Below, in pieces: positions 63,290 to 64,000 of a DNA stretch of 64,000 bases. Made by a program: the position numbers and the translations under genes. The stretch covers positions 1,541,436 to 1,605,435 of the forward strand of contig NC_052517.1 in the NCBI RefSeq assembly GCF_014356525.2, given 5' to 3'. Source of the DNA: Nilaparvata lugens. Lineage: Eukaryota > Arthropoda > Insecta > Hemiptera > Delphacidae. Below the pieces are notes generated by a model. That model did not search any database and was not told where the DNA came from. It was given only the letters and a program-made list of their open reading frames with translations. How positions within the stretch are numbered: position 1 is the stretch's first letter; each line of letters opens with the position of its first letter.

Positions 63290-63623
63290 AGGTGGTCATA
63301 TTAATAAAAAGAAGAGGAAATAGTAAATTAATTGATCAAATCATTAAAGAAATCATGAAACCCACATTAATTTATTGCACCGCGTCAAGGAACGCTTCTT
63401 CCTAGCGTAACAAATAGAGAATACTTGGTACAAAATAATCAATAAAAACATGTGAAAAAGATAAACTATAATGAGTGTCAGTACGTTATAAGCCCATCTA
63501 CAGTGAGTTAATCTCAATTGCTGTTCGATTTCTAAGAAAAATGAGAAGAAGAAAGATGAAATGAAGAAAGACAACACAGGATGACAAGGAAAAGATGAGG
63601 AAGTTGAATAGAGAAAAAAACAT

Positions 63624-64000
63624 GACCCAGTAGTTACTGCAATCTGGTGGCAGTTTTCAGAATCATCAATTTCAAAACGTCTCGACCAATCACGTTCGAG
63701 TAGGCGGTGCCATGACGTGTCGCCTTCCTTATTCTCACTTCTCCTTCTCTACATCTTCTTATTTTCCATACTCTTCTCTGAAGAGGTGAAGAAGAGGAAG
63801 TAGAAGAAGAAGATGAAGAAGAACAATAACGAGAAGAGTAGGAGAAGAAGAAGAAGAAGATGATGAGTGAGTAGGAGGAGGAGAAAAGGGAGAGGGATGT
63901 GGTGGTGGAAAGTAGAGGGAGATGATGGTGATGAGGAGGAGGAAAGAGAAGAGGAGGATTCATAGTAAGAGAGGATTTGGAGGAGGAGGATGAGGACAAG
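63624..64000 (-). repeat. Element R plus polypurine tract, copy 3
   Basis: CATGACCCAGTAGTTACTGC, CTCGACCAATCACGTTCGAG and TAGGCGGTGCCATGACG, then, after a short pyrimidine stretch, GAA/GGA repeats to the window end. More diverged than copies 1 and 2. Confidence 0.5.

Larger units (their letters stand above)
61856..63420 (-). repeat. Four decayed tandem copies of an exon edge and its intron
   Basis: The block CGTCTAGGAACGCTTCTTCC, CAGCGTGCTCCTCTGTGGAC, AATTAGAGAAATTA, ATAAAAAGAAGTGAAAATAG and ATCATGAAACC covers the real exon's 5' edge and its acceptor (61856-62000). It recurs at about 62004-62150, at 62428-62480 (edge only) and at about 63290-63420 (intron part and edge). Copies 2 and 3 still contain a CAG|AGGAGC acceptor. 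Other elements now separate the copies. Confidence 0.7.

Overview
The window looks like animal, and specifically insect, nuclear DNA. It is AT-rich and gene-poor, the recognisable protein-coding parts are short exons separated by GT..AG introns, and most of the sequence is interspersed repeats and polypurine/polypyrimidine microsatellites. The recurring terminal sequence TATAGTGAGGTCCACGTTAT and the TTGCACAACAGCC palindromic element make a hemipteran, most likely a planthopper (Nilaparvata lugens-like), my best guess. That assignment is from memory of repeat content and was not tested. One 100-base run of N (30141-30240) is an assembly gap.

Two protein-coding loci are supported, both on the minus strand. 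The larger is the 3' part of a patched-related RND/sterol-sensing-domain membrane protein (PTCHD3/Ptr-like), here joined from nine exons between 61888 and 42978. All eight internal junctions keep the reading frame. The N-terminal exons lie beyond 64000. The second is the first coding exon (23863-23074) of a biogenic-amine-type GPCR: a glycosylated N-terminal tail plus the first half of TM1, ending at a canonical donor. A small GC-rich candidate exon with a strong start context (25220-25135) lies upstream of it. I saw no rRNA, tRNA, CRISPR or prokaryote-like operon.

Layout: 1-22 kb is repeats, including a satellite built from the end of a TIR element (11.7-13.1 and 16.3-18.6 kb). 22.7-25.4 kb is a mostly unique island around the GPCR exon. 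26.8-30.1 kb is AT-rich and unassigned. 30-39 kb is CTT/GGA tracts, a Helitron-like element, a triplicated composite repeat and a 2.7-kb solo-LTR-like insertion with a visible empty-site paralogue. 39.5-41.1 kb is a 1.37-kb palindrome of two head-to-head Helitron-like copies nested in another element. 42.9-61.9 kb is the patched-related gene with repeat-filled introns. 61.9-64 kb is its upstream intron, which carries decayed tandem copies of the edge of the neighbouring exon.

The genes do not form a pathway visible here. The strongest unusual signals concern repeat biology: satellite birth from a MITE end, head-to-head Helitrons, microsatellites that travel as part of elements, and fossil exon-edge duplications.
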